This document shows, piece by piece, positions 1 through 10,617 of a stretch of DNA of 64,000 nt. The DNA comes from Dryas octopetala (taxonomy: Eukaryota; Streptophyta; Magnoliopsida; Rosales; Rosaceae): positions 13,557,738-13,621,737 of the forward strand of contig OY992833.1 in assembly GCA_963921425.1 (NCBI GenBank), written 5' to 3'. The notes beneath the pieces are model-generated. The model ran no database searches and had not been told where the DNA came from. It saw only the letters and a list, made by a program, of their open reading frames with translations. Position numbers and translations under genes: made by a program. The first letter of the stretch is position 1, and every line of letters starts with the position of its first letter.

Positions 1-262
1 AACGCTGCAATTTTTGTTTGCAAAACTTGCGTCATATATTTGCAAATATTAAAGGTAGAGTAGTACTAAAGTCAATATAGTCATATCTTTGCAAATATTA
101 GAGGTACAGTAGTACTGACTACTAAAGTCATATCTTTGCAAAGTTTGCGTCATATCTTTAGCTGAGCAATATTAAAGTCAATAAAGTACTAAAGCCATCC
201 CTATACTTGCAAAGTTTGCGTCATATACTCATATCTTTAGTATTTAACATTTGCAAAGTTGC
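1..262. repeat. Array of degenerate short repeats (CACTA subterminal region?)
   Basis: Two motifs recur in this stretch: gcaaagtttgcgtcatat (near 137 and 198, with a degenerate copy near 20) and tagtactaaagtca with variants. Arrays of short repeats like this are typical of CACTA transposon ends. A TNPA-like CACTA gene begins about 900 bases downstream, so I infer that this is internal or subterminal CACTA sequence. No CACTA terminus is visible here, and the left end would lie outside the window. Confidence 0.45.
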
Positions 263-1168
263 AATGCATACGAAACAAATCCCTTTAGTATTTGTCTACT
301 CTACATTTTTATAATGTAAAATATCTTCAATCATTCATGAACACTAAGAGCGCCAAAGGACAGCAGTTTTGCCGCTTAATAGCTAAATCAGAAGGTAGAA
401 AGTGGGTTTTGAATTTTAAAAATAAAAAGAGGGGCAACAAATAGATTGATAAATATCTTCATAAAGCAGATGGAGAGACGTACAAGAGAGAGCAGTAAAC
501 AATGGTGAGTTCGAAGCAAGGAATTAATTAGAGAGGAGGAATATTTTCTGCTCATTCACAGAGGATCTGATCATTCACACGGTTGACTACAAAGAAAGAG
601 GAGCAACACCTGTGTGGAATAGACGCAATATTCTTCATAAGCAGATGCAGTTGGAGATGGGTCCATTGAAGGGTTAGTGTAAAGAAAAGGATCATAGGTA
701 TGACAAACAATATCGACTTTTCCACTGTTTCAGCAAATGTATAGATAGAAACTAAATTAATCTCATACATGTAACCATTGGAATGAGTTGTTAGTAGCAG
801 TAAACTACATACACTTGCCATTGTATGTAGTAGCCTTTAAAATTGAAATTGTTTGGAATGGCAAAAATATGCTTAAATGAAGGAGTAATTTGAAAATATG
901 CTTACAGTCCTGCACATGTGGAAATGGAAGGTTGATTTACAATATCCTGTGCAACATTATTCTATATTTAGTACTAAGAAGCTGTAAAGTTTCCAGATGT
1001 AAATAAATCAGTTTTTATTTATTGGGAGTGGTTATAATAAGGAAGTTAATAATAATAAATATGAAGGTGAATGCAAAACTCATTGGGGGCACTGGAAGGT
1101 GGGGAATAATACACCCTGTTAATTTGAAAAATTGACGTATTGGCTATATACTTGTGTTTGTTTATAGG
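263..1168. other. Non-coding stretch upstream of the CACTA gene
   Basis: I see no convincing coding region. The sequence is AT-rich with scattered stops. It lies inside the inferred CACTA element, and part of it may be leader or intron of the broken gene that starts at 1169. Confidence 0.4.
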
Positions 1169-1752
1169 ATGAGTGATTTTTTAAGAGCTGCAACTGAAGG
1201 ATTCAACGTCACAGAATTGGATAGAGATGATGAGACCCAAGCACCATTACTTCCACTGTTTCATGTTGAGAACAATGTACAGCATGGATGGAATGAGGAA
1301 ATACTATCATATGACCAGTAGGGCCCTCACGTGGGGGTTCAGGTAAGTGAACCAACACAGTCAGTAGGTTGTGGACCATCCCTTAAGAAATTGAGGGGCC
1401 AAAATAAGCTTAACTGGGGAATCGGGGGGGGGGGGGCCGATAAACTTACATTTAATAGTAGCGGACAAGCAGTCGCACCTAGGCGCAAATGTGCACAATT
1501 CTCAAGGTTTCTGGGAATGTTTACGCATAACCACAAACTTTTTCCTGTACATTTCATGGATTGGCGGGATTTTCGATAGGGAATTTCAATTAGGGATGCA
1601 TGGGATGAAGTGAAGGTATTTTCTACTACCATATGAAAGAGCTACACTTATCAAATTTTTGTCAAAACTTAATGCATGTACTACTTGCACAGTTAATTAA
1701 TAACATAAGATGTGAAATTAACAAATAACAAGATGTAACAGGAAAGCCTTGA

Positions 1753-2027
1753 TGATAAATAACAACCCACGTGATATATAAGAGTCCATGTCGTGTGTCA
1801 TGACTCTTAGGATTAGCATGCTTAGAGTGTTATCTATTATCTCTTGTATTATCGTTTGTATAGCTTCTGATAATTATTAGAGTACTAGATAGAGTCATAG
1901 TTAACTTTATTTGTTAAAATCCCTTTTTCGACTCTTGTATAGCTGTGTATGTAAAGCATTATAAATACATATCACAACCTCAATTACTTTTGAGGCATTC
2001 AATTATAATCAAATTCTTATTGTTGCA
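1753..2027 (+). repeat. 5' LTR of the first copia element
   Basis: This is the left copy of a 275-bp direct repeat, matched at 6583-6851. It begins tgataaataac and ends ttgttgca. A TATA-like box, tataaata, is at 1960-1967. The U3 contains cacgtg (a G-box core) at about 1769, and both LTRs carry it. Confidence 0.95.
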
Positions 2028-2039
2028 TGGTATCAGAGC
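2028..2039 (+). other. Primer-binding site, initiator tRNA-Met type
   Basis: The sequence tggtatcagagc directly abuts the 5' LTR. It is complementary to the 3' end of plant initiator tRNA-Met, the usual minus-strand primer of copia elements. Confidence 0.93.
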
Positions 2040-2102
2040 AACACAGAGTCACACGACTAAGATCCATTTTTTTTTTTCTTGTTCTTCTTTCTACCACTCA
2101 CT

Positions 2103-5100
2103 ATGTCTTCTGCTGTTGCAACATTCAACACAGCCTCTTTGGTTTCAACAACCAACACCATCGTGATGGCTTCCTCACAGTTTTCTCAATCTGTGCCTAA
2201 TCTCCTCTCTATCAAACTGGATCGTCACAACTATCCTCTTTGGTTGGCCTAGATGACTCCAATCCTTCGCAGCAGAAATCTCATCAGTTATGTCGACGGC
2301 ACCAATCCTCCACCATCTGCCTTCATCAAAGACGCTGCTGGTCGCAATATAGATCAAGTCAATCCTGCCTATGAACCTTGGATGCTCAACGACTAAATGG
2401 TTTTATCCTGGATTAACAGCTCTGTTACTCCAACTCTCTTGGCAACGTTGACTCGGTTTAACACTGCTCGGGATGTTTGGGCATCATTAGCTGAACGATT
2501 TGCCTCCTCAGCCCAAAATCGCATCATTGAAATGCGTGGTGAGTTACTTCGCACTTATCGTGGTGACAAAACTATCACTGAATACCTTAACGTATTAATA
2601 CACTTGCTGATAATCTTGCCTTATCTGGTTCACCTATGACTGATAATGATCTTATTGCCATTATTATGCACAATGTTGGTAATTTATATGAGAATACCGT
2701 TGCGTCGACTCAAGCATGGGAAACTTCTATTACTTATGATGCACTTGAGGCTTTGTTATTGAGTGCTGAGCGCAGGTTAACCCAAGTTCATATGGCTGTT
2801 GTCGATACCGGTGTCACTGCTATGGCAGCTTCCATCTCATGCTCTCGAGGTACTTACCGGGGTCGTGGGTTTCCTTTTGGCCACAGAGGTAGTGGTCGTG
2901 GTCGTGGATGAGGTCGTGGTCATTTCCCTTCCACTGGCAGCAGCGGTTTTCATGCCGGCAATGGGATTTCTCCAAGTTTTGGTCGTAGGTAATCTCATTT
3001 TTCTGCCCATGGGTCTTCTTCTTCCCACTCTGGTGTACTTGGATCTTTTCCATCGGCTACAGACAATTCTCATGGTTTCTCTTCTGGCCATAACACTGGT
3101 GGTCCTACCAGTATTGTTTGTCAAATTTGTGGTCGTTCAGGACATGCCGCCATCGACTGTTACAACCAGATGAACACTGCCTATGAAGGGCGTGTTCCAA
3201 CCGCCCGTCTCACTGCTATGGTTGCTGCCCATTCCCAATTGCAAGCTTCTTTGGGTTGGGTTGCTGATACCGGTGCTAATTCTCATGTCACTTCCGATCT
3301 GAGCAATTTAAATGATCCACGAGAATATCGTGGCACTGACTCAATTAATGGTGTTCTAGGTGGACAAGGTTTGCATATCAATCATATTGGTCATCATACT
3401 TTTCTTAAAAATTCTAAAGCTTTTCATCTTCGAGACTTACTTCATTGTTTCAATGCCTCTTCTAATTTAATTTCTATGAATCAATTTTCTCGTGATAATC
3501 ACTGTTATTTCACTTTTTATCCAACCCATTTTTGTGTACAGGATTTGGTGACGGGGAAGATCCTTTTCCAAGGGCGGAGTGAGAACAGTCTCTATCCCAT
3601 TACTACTAAGTCCAACTCCAAGTTCGTAGGTGGTCCAGTTGCTTTTCTTGGCACCAGGGTGAATGAACAAGTTTGGCATGCTAGGCTTGGTCATCCATCA
3701 ATTTCTACCTTAAAGCAGTTAGTTTCTAGGACTAAACTACCGGTCTCCGGTGCTAGATTTTCTTCTGTTTGTACTGCATGTTCTATTGGCAAAAACATTA
3801 AATTGCCTTTTAGTCAGTCTGAGTCTTTTTCAAAATTTTCATTGGAGCTTGTTCATTTAGACGTATGGTATTCCCCTTATTTATCAAATTCTGGATTCAA
3901 ATATTATGTTTTATTTGTGGATAATTATTCTAGATATTCTTGGCTTTATGTTATGAAAACTAAATCTGAAGTTTTTAATATTTTTGTTACTTTTAAAAGT
4001 CTAGTTGAAAATTTATTCTCTCGTAAAATCAAAAAATTTCAAACTGATGAGGGTGGAGTATATCAATAACAATTTTAAAGCTTTTCTGACTAAACATGGT
4101 ATTCATCATAGATATACCTGTCCACACCACCCCGAACAAAATGGGCTTGCAGAACGCAAGCACCGCCATATAGTTGAAACGGTCTCACTCTTCTAACTCA
4201 TGCCTCTATGCCCATGTCCTATTGGGCTGAGGCTTTTCATACTGCCATTTACTTAATTAATTGACTTCCTATTCGTGCTTTAAATTCAATTTCACCATAT
4301 GAGAAATTATTTTCTAGAACGCCAAGTTATGAATTTTTGAAAACTTTTGGGTTCACCTATTATCCGTATCTTCGGGATTATAATACTAATAAATTACAAC
4401 CCAAGTCTACTAAATGTGTCTTCTTAGGGTATTCTTTAAATCAAAAAGGGTATCAATCTTAATCTTGCAACTAATCAAATATTTTTGTCTAGACATGTCA
4501 TTTTTTATGAACATAATTTTCCATTTAAAGAGATTGGGTTCACTACGCCTACTGGAGCATCTTCGTCTTCACCAAATACTGCGCCCAATTTGTTTATGTT
4601 GGATCTCCACCCCTCTACTTGGTCTGCACCACAAGGCCTCCAATCCACTGAGCCCACTAGTCCACTTCGTTCATCTCCACTACCTGCATATGCAAGTTCA
4701 CCTTCATTGGTATTACCATCATCTCCTACTGTAAGTACTCCACCCACTAGTCCACATAGGCTCACTCTTCTGCCCAGGTCACCTACTAGTTTCTTGCAAT
4801 CTTCTATTAATACTTCTTCTCCTTCTTCCAATGCTATTATTCTTATATCTTTCTCTTGTATACAGGATACCACTACGACAGAGTTGCAATCTACTCCACT
4901 GTGGCACCATTATATGTTGTTACTGCTGCACCTTTTGTGAGTCATTTAAATACTCATTCAATGGTCACAAGAGGGAAATATGGTATTATCAAACCCTATT
5001 CTAAGTATGCTTTGCATGTGAATTTTTCTAATGATCTAGTAGAATCTACCTGTTTTTCTCAGGCTAATAAGGATGAGAAATGGAGACGTGCTATGGCAAA

Positions 5101-6592
5101 TGAATTTAATGCTCTTCAACGAGCTGGCACATGGATCCGTGTTCCTCCCACTCGGTCCATGAACATATATATTACCCAACAAATGGGTTTTTCATATCAA
5201 ATGCAAGTCTGATGGGTCTGTTGAAAGATATAAGGCCCGTCTTGTTGCTAATGGGTTTCATCAACAACCCGGTCTAGATTTTGAAGAGACTTTTAGCCCT
5301 GTTGTTAATCCAGTACTATCCGCCTAATCTTGGCAATTTCTGTTTGTCATAATTGGCCTATTCGACAATTGGATGTTCAAAATGCATTTTTGCATGATTA
5401 TCTTTTTGAGGAAGTCTATATGAGGCAGCCCAATGGTGTTGTGAATCCTCAACATCCCAATTTTGTCTGTCGGCTACGTCGATCTTTATACGGGCTTAAG
5501 CAAGCTCCACGGGCTTGGTTTCCATGTTTTTCTCAGCATCTTGAACATTTGGGTTTTCAATCTTCTCATGCTGACTCTTCATTATTTATTTATATCCATG
5601 AGCCCATTGTTATCTATTTATTGATTTATGTTGATGACATTATTGTCACAGGTAATAATGTTCAGCATATTAATACTTTAATTCAAGATTTGGGCAGAAT
5701 GTTTTCTATGAAGGATCTTGGACTTTTCCACTACTTCTTGGGCATGGAAGTTCTTCGCCAACCTACTGGGCTTCATTTTTCTCAATCCAAATATATTCTT
5801 GACTTATTGAAATGTACCAACATGTTAGATGCTAAACCAGTTGCTACACCAGCCATTGGGGGACGACGACAGAGTCTCTATGATGGCGACCCACTTGCTG
5901 ATCCTATGGAGTATCGAAGTGTTGTTGGGGCTCTCCAATACTTCACCCTCACTCGTCCAGATATTGCTTTCTCAGTAAATCAGGTTTGCCAGTTTATGCA
6001 TAATCCAACTTCTGTTCATTGGGCTGCTGTTAAACGTATACTTCGTTATCTGAAAAATACTCATAAACATGGAATTCTATATACACCTAGTTCCTTACAT
6101 CTCACGGCGTTTTCTGATGCGGATTATGCCAGAGATCCCGATGATCGCCGGTCCACTGGTGGTTATTGTCTTTACCTTGGCACTAATTTAGTTTCCTGGA
6201 GTGCTAAGGAGCAAGGTGGTGTGTCCAGATCAAGCACTGAGGCTGAGTATAGGCAATTAGCATACACGGCTGCAGCTCTCTCTTGGTTTCGTTCTTTATT
6301 TCATGATCTACGTATTCATCTAGTGTGCCCAAAATTATGGTGTGACAATATTAGTGCTTTAGCGCTTGCTTCTAATCCTGTGTTCCATGCGCGTACCAGA
6401 CACGTTGAAGTGGATTATGATTATGTGAGAGAGAAAGTTGTTCGCAAATAAGTGGATATTGGTTATGTTTCTTCTCATGATCAGCATGCAGATATCTTCA
6501 CTAAGGGCTTATCCTCTCATCGTTTCAAATATCTGGTTGACAAGCTTCCTATCCGTGACCGTCCTGTCAGCTTGCGGGGGCGTGATAAATAA
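2103..6592 (+). pseudogene. Degenerate copia gag-pol polyprotein
   Basis: Reading starts at ATG 2103. Gag (UBN2-type) runs to about 3170 and has a CCHC knuckle, CQICGRSGHAAIDC, near 3123-3164. The protease motif is VADTGANSHVTSD (about 3262-3300). The GAG-pre-integrase motif is VWHARLGHPS (about 3672). The integrase core runs about 3840-4196 and includes PEQNGLAERKHRH. The reverse transcriptase has LYGLKQAPRAW and YVDDI (about 5490-5640). RNase H begins SDADYARD near 6115 and has STEAEY and WCDN. Damage: in-frame stops near 2251 and 2395, a frame change near 2590, a break near 4066, frame changes across 4196-5330, and a stop at 6449. The final reading ends ten bases inside the 3' LTR. The element is non-functional in this copy. 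Confidence 0.93.
6571..6582 (+). other. Polypurine tract of the first copia element
   Basis: The G-rich run cttgcgggggcg lies immediately before the 3' LTR. This is the standard position for the plus-strand primer. Confidence 0.8.
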
Positions 6593-6851
6593 CAACCCAC
6601 GTGATATATAAGAGTCCATGCCGTGTGTCATGACTCTTAGGATTAGCATGCTTAGAGTGTTATCTATTATCTCTTGTATTATCGTTTGTATAGCTTCTGA
6701 TAATTACTAGAGTACTAGATAGAGTTCTGGTTATTTGTTAAAGTCCCTTTCTGGACTCTTGTATAGCTGTGTATGTAAAACATTATAAATACATATCACA
6801 ACCTCAATTACTTTTAAGGCATTCAATTATAATCAAATTCTTATTGTTGCA
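6583..6851 (+). repeat. 3' LTR of the first copia element
   Basis: This 269-bp copy matches 1753-2027, apart from a 6-bp deletion and about ten substitutions. The target duplication cttga follows directly. Confidence 0.95.
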
Positions 6852-7518
6852 CTTGATTGCTCAGACGAGCGTATGAGGTTGCTGGAGGATCGAATTAGGC
6901 ACACTGTGGTGAAAAAAATTGGAGCGAGATGGAAGCACTTTAAGGCAACTCTAAGACGAGATTGGTATGCACCAAACGTGGGAAAACTAGCACGTTTTAC
7001 TTGTGGTGACAAGCGAGTAAAACAAGAGCATTGGAATCTATTGGTTTGCTTCTGGGATGATGTTAAAGGGCAGGTAAACAAGCAGGTTTATACCAATGTC
7101 ATATGAGTTTAATATGTCATGAGTAATGCAAGGGAATCATACGTAACTCATAATATGTAGGCTGCTAGTGTAATGGTTAAAAAGTAATAGCCCACATTGG
7201 TAGAATGACTAATGATTACTATTATGTCTTGTGTAATATATATGCAGAAACGGTCAATCATAAACAAAGCTAATAGGCAGAAACTGAAGATGAGTCACAG
7301 TACTGGGACAAGGACGTTTGCACAAATACGACATGAATATGTGAGTGATTATATATGTGCATATATATTACGTTTGTCATGTATGTAACCAGCAATAATT
7401 GGAAAATATGGTTGTGTATGATAATATCAATTTCACGTCATATAGGGAAAGGGAATTTCTTAAAATAGTTGGATTATGGCATAGTAATATAAGATTCATT
7501 CATGAAAACTGAATAATG

Positions 7519-7562
7519 AGTTAGCATGTTATGATAAAAAAAAAAAAAAATAGTTTGCATGT
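7519..7562. repeat. Possible poly(A) micro-insertion with 12-bp near-identical flanks
   Basis: A short insert, atgat followed by a run of 14 or so A and a final t (7531-7550), sits between agttagcatgtt (7519-7530) and agtttgcatgtt (7551-7562). The flanks match at 11 of 12 bases. It resembles the two better cases at 9174 and 22983, but it is weaker because of the mismatch and the AT-rich context. Confidence 0.4.
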
Positions 7563-8714
7563 TGTTAGATGATGGTGTACGAATGGAGTAATCACCTTTA
7601 AGGAAAACATGACATTAATTAAAAAGTGAACAATATATGATTGGTTGCGAATGTGGACACTCAAAAGCACAAGTCCAAAATATGTAGTACTTTTAATATA
7701 CAAATTACAATTTTTTTTAAATGAAATTATCAAATTTGGCCATATTATATGTAAATATACACCACCATTAATAAGTTGTGCCCCAGAGGTCCATTAATAT
7801 AAAATCAGAATTGAAATGTACAATATTACTTGAACTAATCTGGAAGGCCAACTTCCCAACACCATAAAAACAGGCAATGCAACAAGAGAAAGAGTAAAGA
7901 CAAATGTATGTAATATATGTTGATGACAAGCTGGAGATTAGATACATGACTTATAATATGTTGCTAACAAAAACTTCCATTGATTTGGCAGTTTCTAGAG
8001 CATGGCAAGGAAGTTGACCGTTATACGTTTTTCAAAATGACCCACACAAGAGGAGTAGATCAGACACCAATGGATGCAGAATCTGAACGGATTATAGTAA
8101 GATAACCATTACATATGTCGAGTATATGAAATGCACAGGCATTGCAAGTTTAATTTCCATATTACAACACGGGATGTTATGAGGTTATACTTAATACTGA
8201 TGCATTAAATTGGATGGCAGGCTGAATTTCAAACAGCACTCGAGTTGCGTGCAGCTAATGGGATAGAGGCCACTGACACTGTCATGCATGAGGTTTATTC
8301 TGAAGTGTTGGGACCTGAAAGGCGAAACAGGGTGAGAGGCTATGGTGATGGAGTAACATGGGCTGATGTGCCTGGAGTCATTACTGAACGGAGTGGAATA
8401 ACACGAGAGCTTCAACTCCTAACAGAAGCATGCGATGAGCAGCGGAGGAGGGCAGATGAGGCAGGGGCATGCAACGAATAAAAGAAGAAGCACAAAAGGG
8501 AATGCAAATGCTTAAAGATGAGTATGCAACACTGAGGCAAGAGAATGAACAAGCGTTAGCAAACCACAAGGCAGCACTGGACAACTCGTTTAAGGCAGCT
8601 GTACAATCAACAGTGGCAATGGAAATGGACAATGCAATGCAAACAGCTGGATTCTCGAGTTTGGCTCACGCACTTGCAACGTTGAAAGGTCTATCTGGGA
8701 ACAACACTAGTTGA

Positions 8715-9173
8715 TTGAGGTTGGGTTTCTGTTCCCAATTTTGGTATTATATATGTTATAGTAAATATGACAAACTATGATGAAGTGTCATGCTACTGTT
8801 AAATATTATGCTTTAGGAAAAAGCTCAGCAAATATTTTGAAGTATAGTCATTATCATGGGATTAAGAGAGTTAAGGCTTGGTATGGTTGATGTGAAAAGG
8901 GCATATGAATAGGCAGTGTGAAATATTAAGTTTTTAGGATGGCAAATTAACTTTGTGTGGCTCAAGCAGACATAATTTGTTTAATATGAAGTGCTCAACT
9001 GTATGGAACCATGTTTGTGAATACTAATATGAAGTGCTTATGATGTGTTATTACCTAAATTGTCTGTTATATGGAACCACCCATTTGCAATGTGGAGTTG
9101 GATAACAGAAGTAAAATTACACGATGAAGTGACATGGTGTACTTCCAATAGCCATTGCATATATGATAAAATT
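8715..9173. other. Non-coding tail of the CACTA region
   Basis: This is AT-rich sequence downstream of the CACTA gene. I see no coding region or RNA gene. Confidence 0.4.
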
Positions 9174-9246
9174 GATATATGGTATACTGTTCAGACCACA
9201 AAAACCCAAAAAAAAAAAAAAAAAAAAAAGATATATGGTATACTGT
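9174..9246 (+). mobile_element. Poly(A) micro-retroposon with perfect 17-bp target duplication
   Basis: The insert at 9191-9229 is 39 bp: about 17 bases (tcagaccacaaaaaccc) followed by a pure A run. It is flanked on both sides by the identical 17-mer gatatatggtatactgt (9174-9190 and 9230-9246). A poly(A) tail plus a long target duplication is the mark of LINE-machinery retroposition. Here almost nothing but the tail was copied. No 5' part of any known LINE or SINE can be seen. Confidence 0.75.
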
Positions 9247-9739
9247 ACATACACGGGACGGGATTCAAAAATTGATGAACAAAGAATTTTATGGATATAT
9301 AAATTCCTTCCAGTAAAAAAATAAAAAAAGTTTTCAATTGTGTTAATTATTTCAATAATACAATATAATCAATAATATAATACAAATGTCATTGCAATTA
9401 AAAAAAAAAAAAAGGACTTGGAAACTGTTTTTGTATTAGCCACTATGACAAAAATATTGAGAGACAGAGAGATATGCAGTTGGTTGGAAAAATAAGTGAA
9501 AGAGACAGGAATGGCAATGGTCACAACAACCATGATGACTGAGGATTGACGCAATAGGGTGGTGACTGATGTAGTTGCTATAGTATATAAACAATGATAT
9601 ATATAAAAATGCAAATGAATGTTTATTAAATTGGGAAATTGTAAATGACTGATACAAAACAGAGACTAACAATTTTGAGCGTGGGACTGATCGTATATAT
9701 CAAAAGGTAAAAATAATGGAAAAAAGGGATGGATTATTG
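9247..9739. other. Non-coding AT-rich stretch
   Basis: I see nothing recognisable apart from an A run near 9400. The short open frames here are not supported by codon use or motifs. Confidence 0.4.
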
Positions 9740-10226
9740 GTTTGGATTGAGGGGAGGATTCCACTGCAACATGAGACATGGTGGCCCAAATGGAATCGCA
9801 GAGCCATTTACAGTTTAATTCCACTGCAACATTAGACATGCAGGCTAGAGTGGAATGGCACCCATGTAGCAGTTAAGATCCAATGCAGCAAGAGAGTAGA
9901 ATAACCAAGTAGAAGTGCAGATATTTGTAGAAACAGTGATCCACTGCAGACGCAAGCCAACATAAGTCATGAATCCAGCCGACAAGACCTGACTGCTGCC
10001 TGCAAATTGGCAGCCAAATTAATAGATAAAACACAGTAGCTGGAAATAAAGGAAGGATGGATAGGCTTGAAGTTGGGATAGTGGTATTCCGACCCTATTC
10101 TGTTAGACTGCCACTGCTTTGGTCGCTGCACTGTAGTTATTGGATATAAGTGATTGATAACAGTCAGTTCAAGAGAGAAAGGGGACTGTTATATATCAGA
10201 AGCAAAGACATGTTATTGTAGCAGTG
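9740..10226. repeat. CACTA right subterminal region, candidate terminus at 10226
   Basis: Two copies of a 22-bp motif beginning ttccactgcaaca occur near 9758 and 9820. Related ccactgca and gatccaatgcag words follow to 9960. The stretch ends ttattgtagcagtg at 10226, which on the other strand reads cactgctacaataa, in the style of a CACTA inverted terminal repeat. The repeated cactgc words fit the subterminal arrays of that class. The matching left terminus is not in the window, so the exact end is inferred. Confidence 0.45.
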
Positions 10227-10617
10227 ATTTTTCTAAATGAACTTAAATTTTACCCTTATGTTAATTTATATATAAATTATGAATTATATCAATCTGTCAT
10301 TTTAATTTTATTTTGAATGTGAATATGTCACTTTTGTCGACTTAATTATAAATTCCGTCTAAAATCTATCATATACCACAAATGTGATTACTTCTTTAGG
10401 GGTATATTCATCATTTCATTTTTAATATAAGCCCATGTAAGTCAAACATGTAAGTCAAACCACTTCACTCTGACCGTTTTTTGAATAAAAACTATAATAT
10501 GTGCCTAAATAGTCTGACTAAAGGAGCACATTGATACAACCTGAATTGGCATATGTGCCAAAATTTGTTTTTTAGAACATTTTCCGTACATTTGTTTGCA
10601 GAAAAGCGGAGCGAGAA
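10227..10617 (+). promoter_or_regulatory. Upstream region and leader of the ASCH-domain gene
   Basis: This 391-bp stretch separates the inferred CACTA end from ATG 10618. It is AT-rich with several TATA-like words. No single core promoter element can be chosen from sequence alone. Confidence 0.35.

Larger units (their letters stand above)
1753..6851 (+). mobile_element. Complete Ty1/copia LTR retrotransposon inserted in the CACTA gene
   Basis: Both LTRs, the primer-binding site, gag-pol remains and the polypurine tract are present in copia order (protease, integrase, reverse transcriptase, RNase H). The ends are TG...CA. The 5-bp target duplication cttga is intact at 1748-1752 and 6852-6856. 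By hand alignment the two LTRs differ at about ten bases plus one 6-bp indel, so this is a moderately old insertion. The coding region has stops and frameshifts, so it cannot move by itself. Confidence 0.96.
1169..8714 (+). pseudogene. CACTA (En/Spm) TNPA-like gene, plant transposase family 24, broken by a copia insertion
   Basis: The pieces together resemble the plant Ptta/En/Spm protein family (Transposase_24, PF03004), the second protein of CACTA elements, which binds subterminal repeats. Inferred exons are about 1169-1614, 1741-1752 continuing at 6857-7073, 7245-7340, 7992-8095 and 8221-8714. Family-like segments include SSGQAVAPRRKCAQFSRFLG and KIGARWKHFKATLRRDWYAP before the insertion-disrupted middle, then INKANRQKLKMSHSTGTRTF and the glycine-rich RVRGYGDGVTW. 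Damage: a TAG stop at 1319-1321, another stop at 1577-1579, a 12-G run at 1425-1436, a copia element at 1753-6851 and a frame change near 8470. The last frame is a glutamate- and lysine-rich, probably coiled-coil tail. If the copia element and one TSD copy are ignored, the frame passes through the site. The gene is dead. The TNPD transposase gene is not in the window. Confidence 0.75.
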
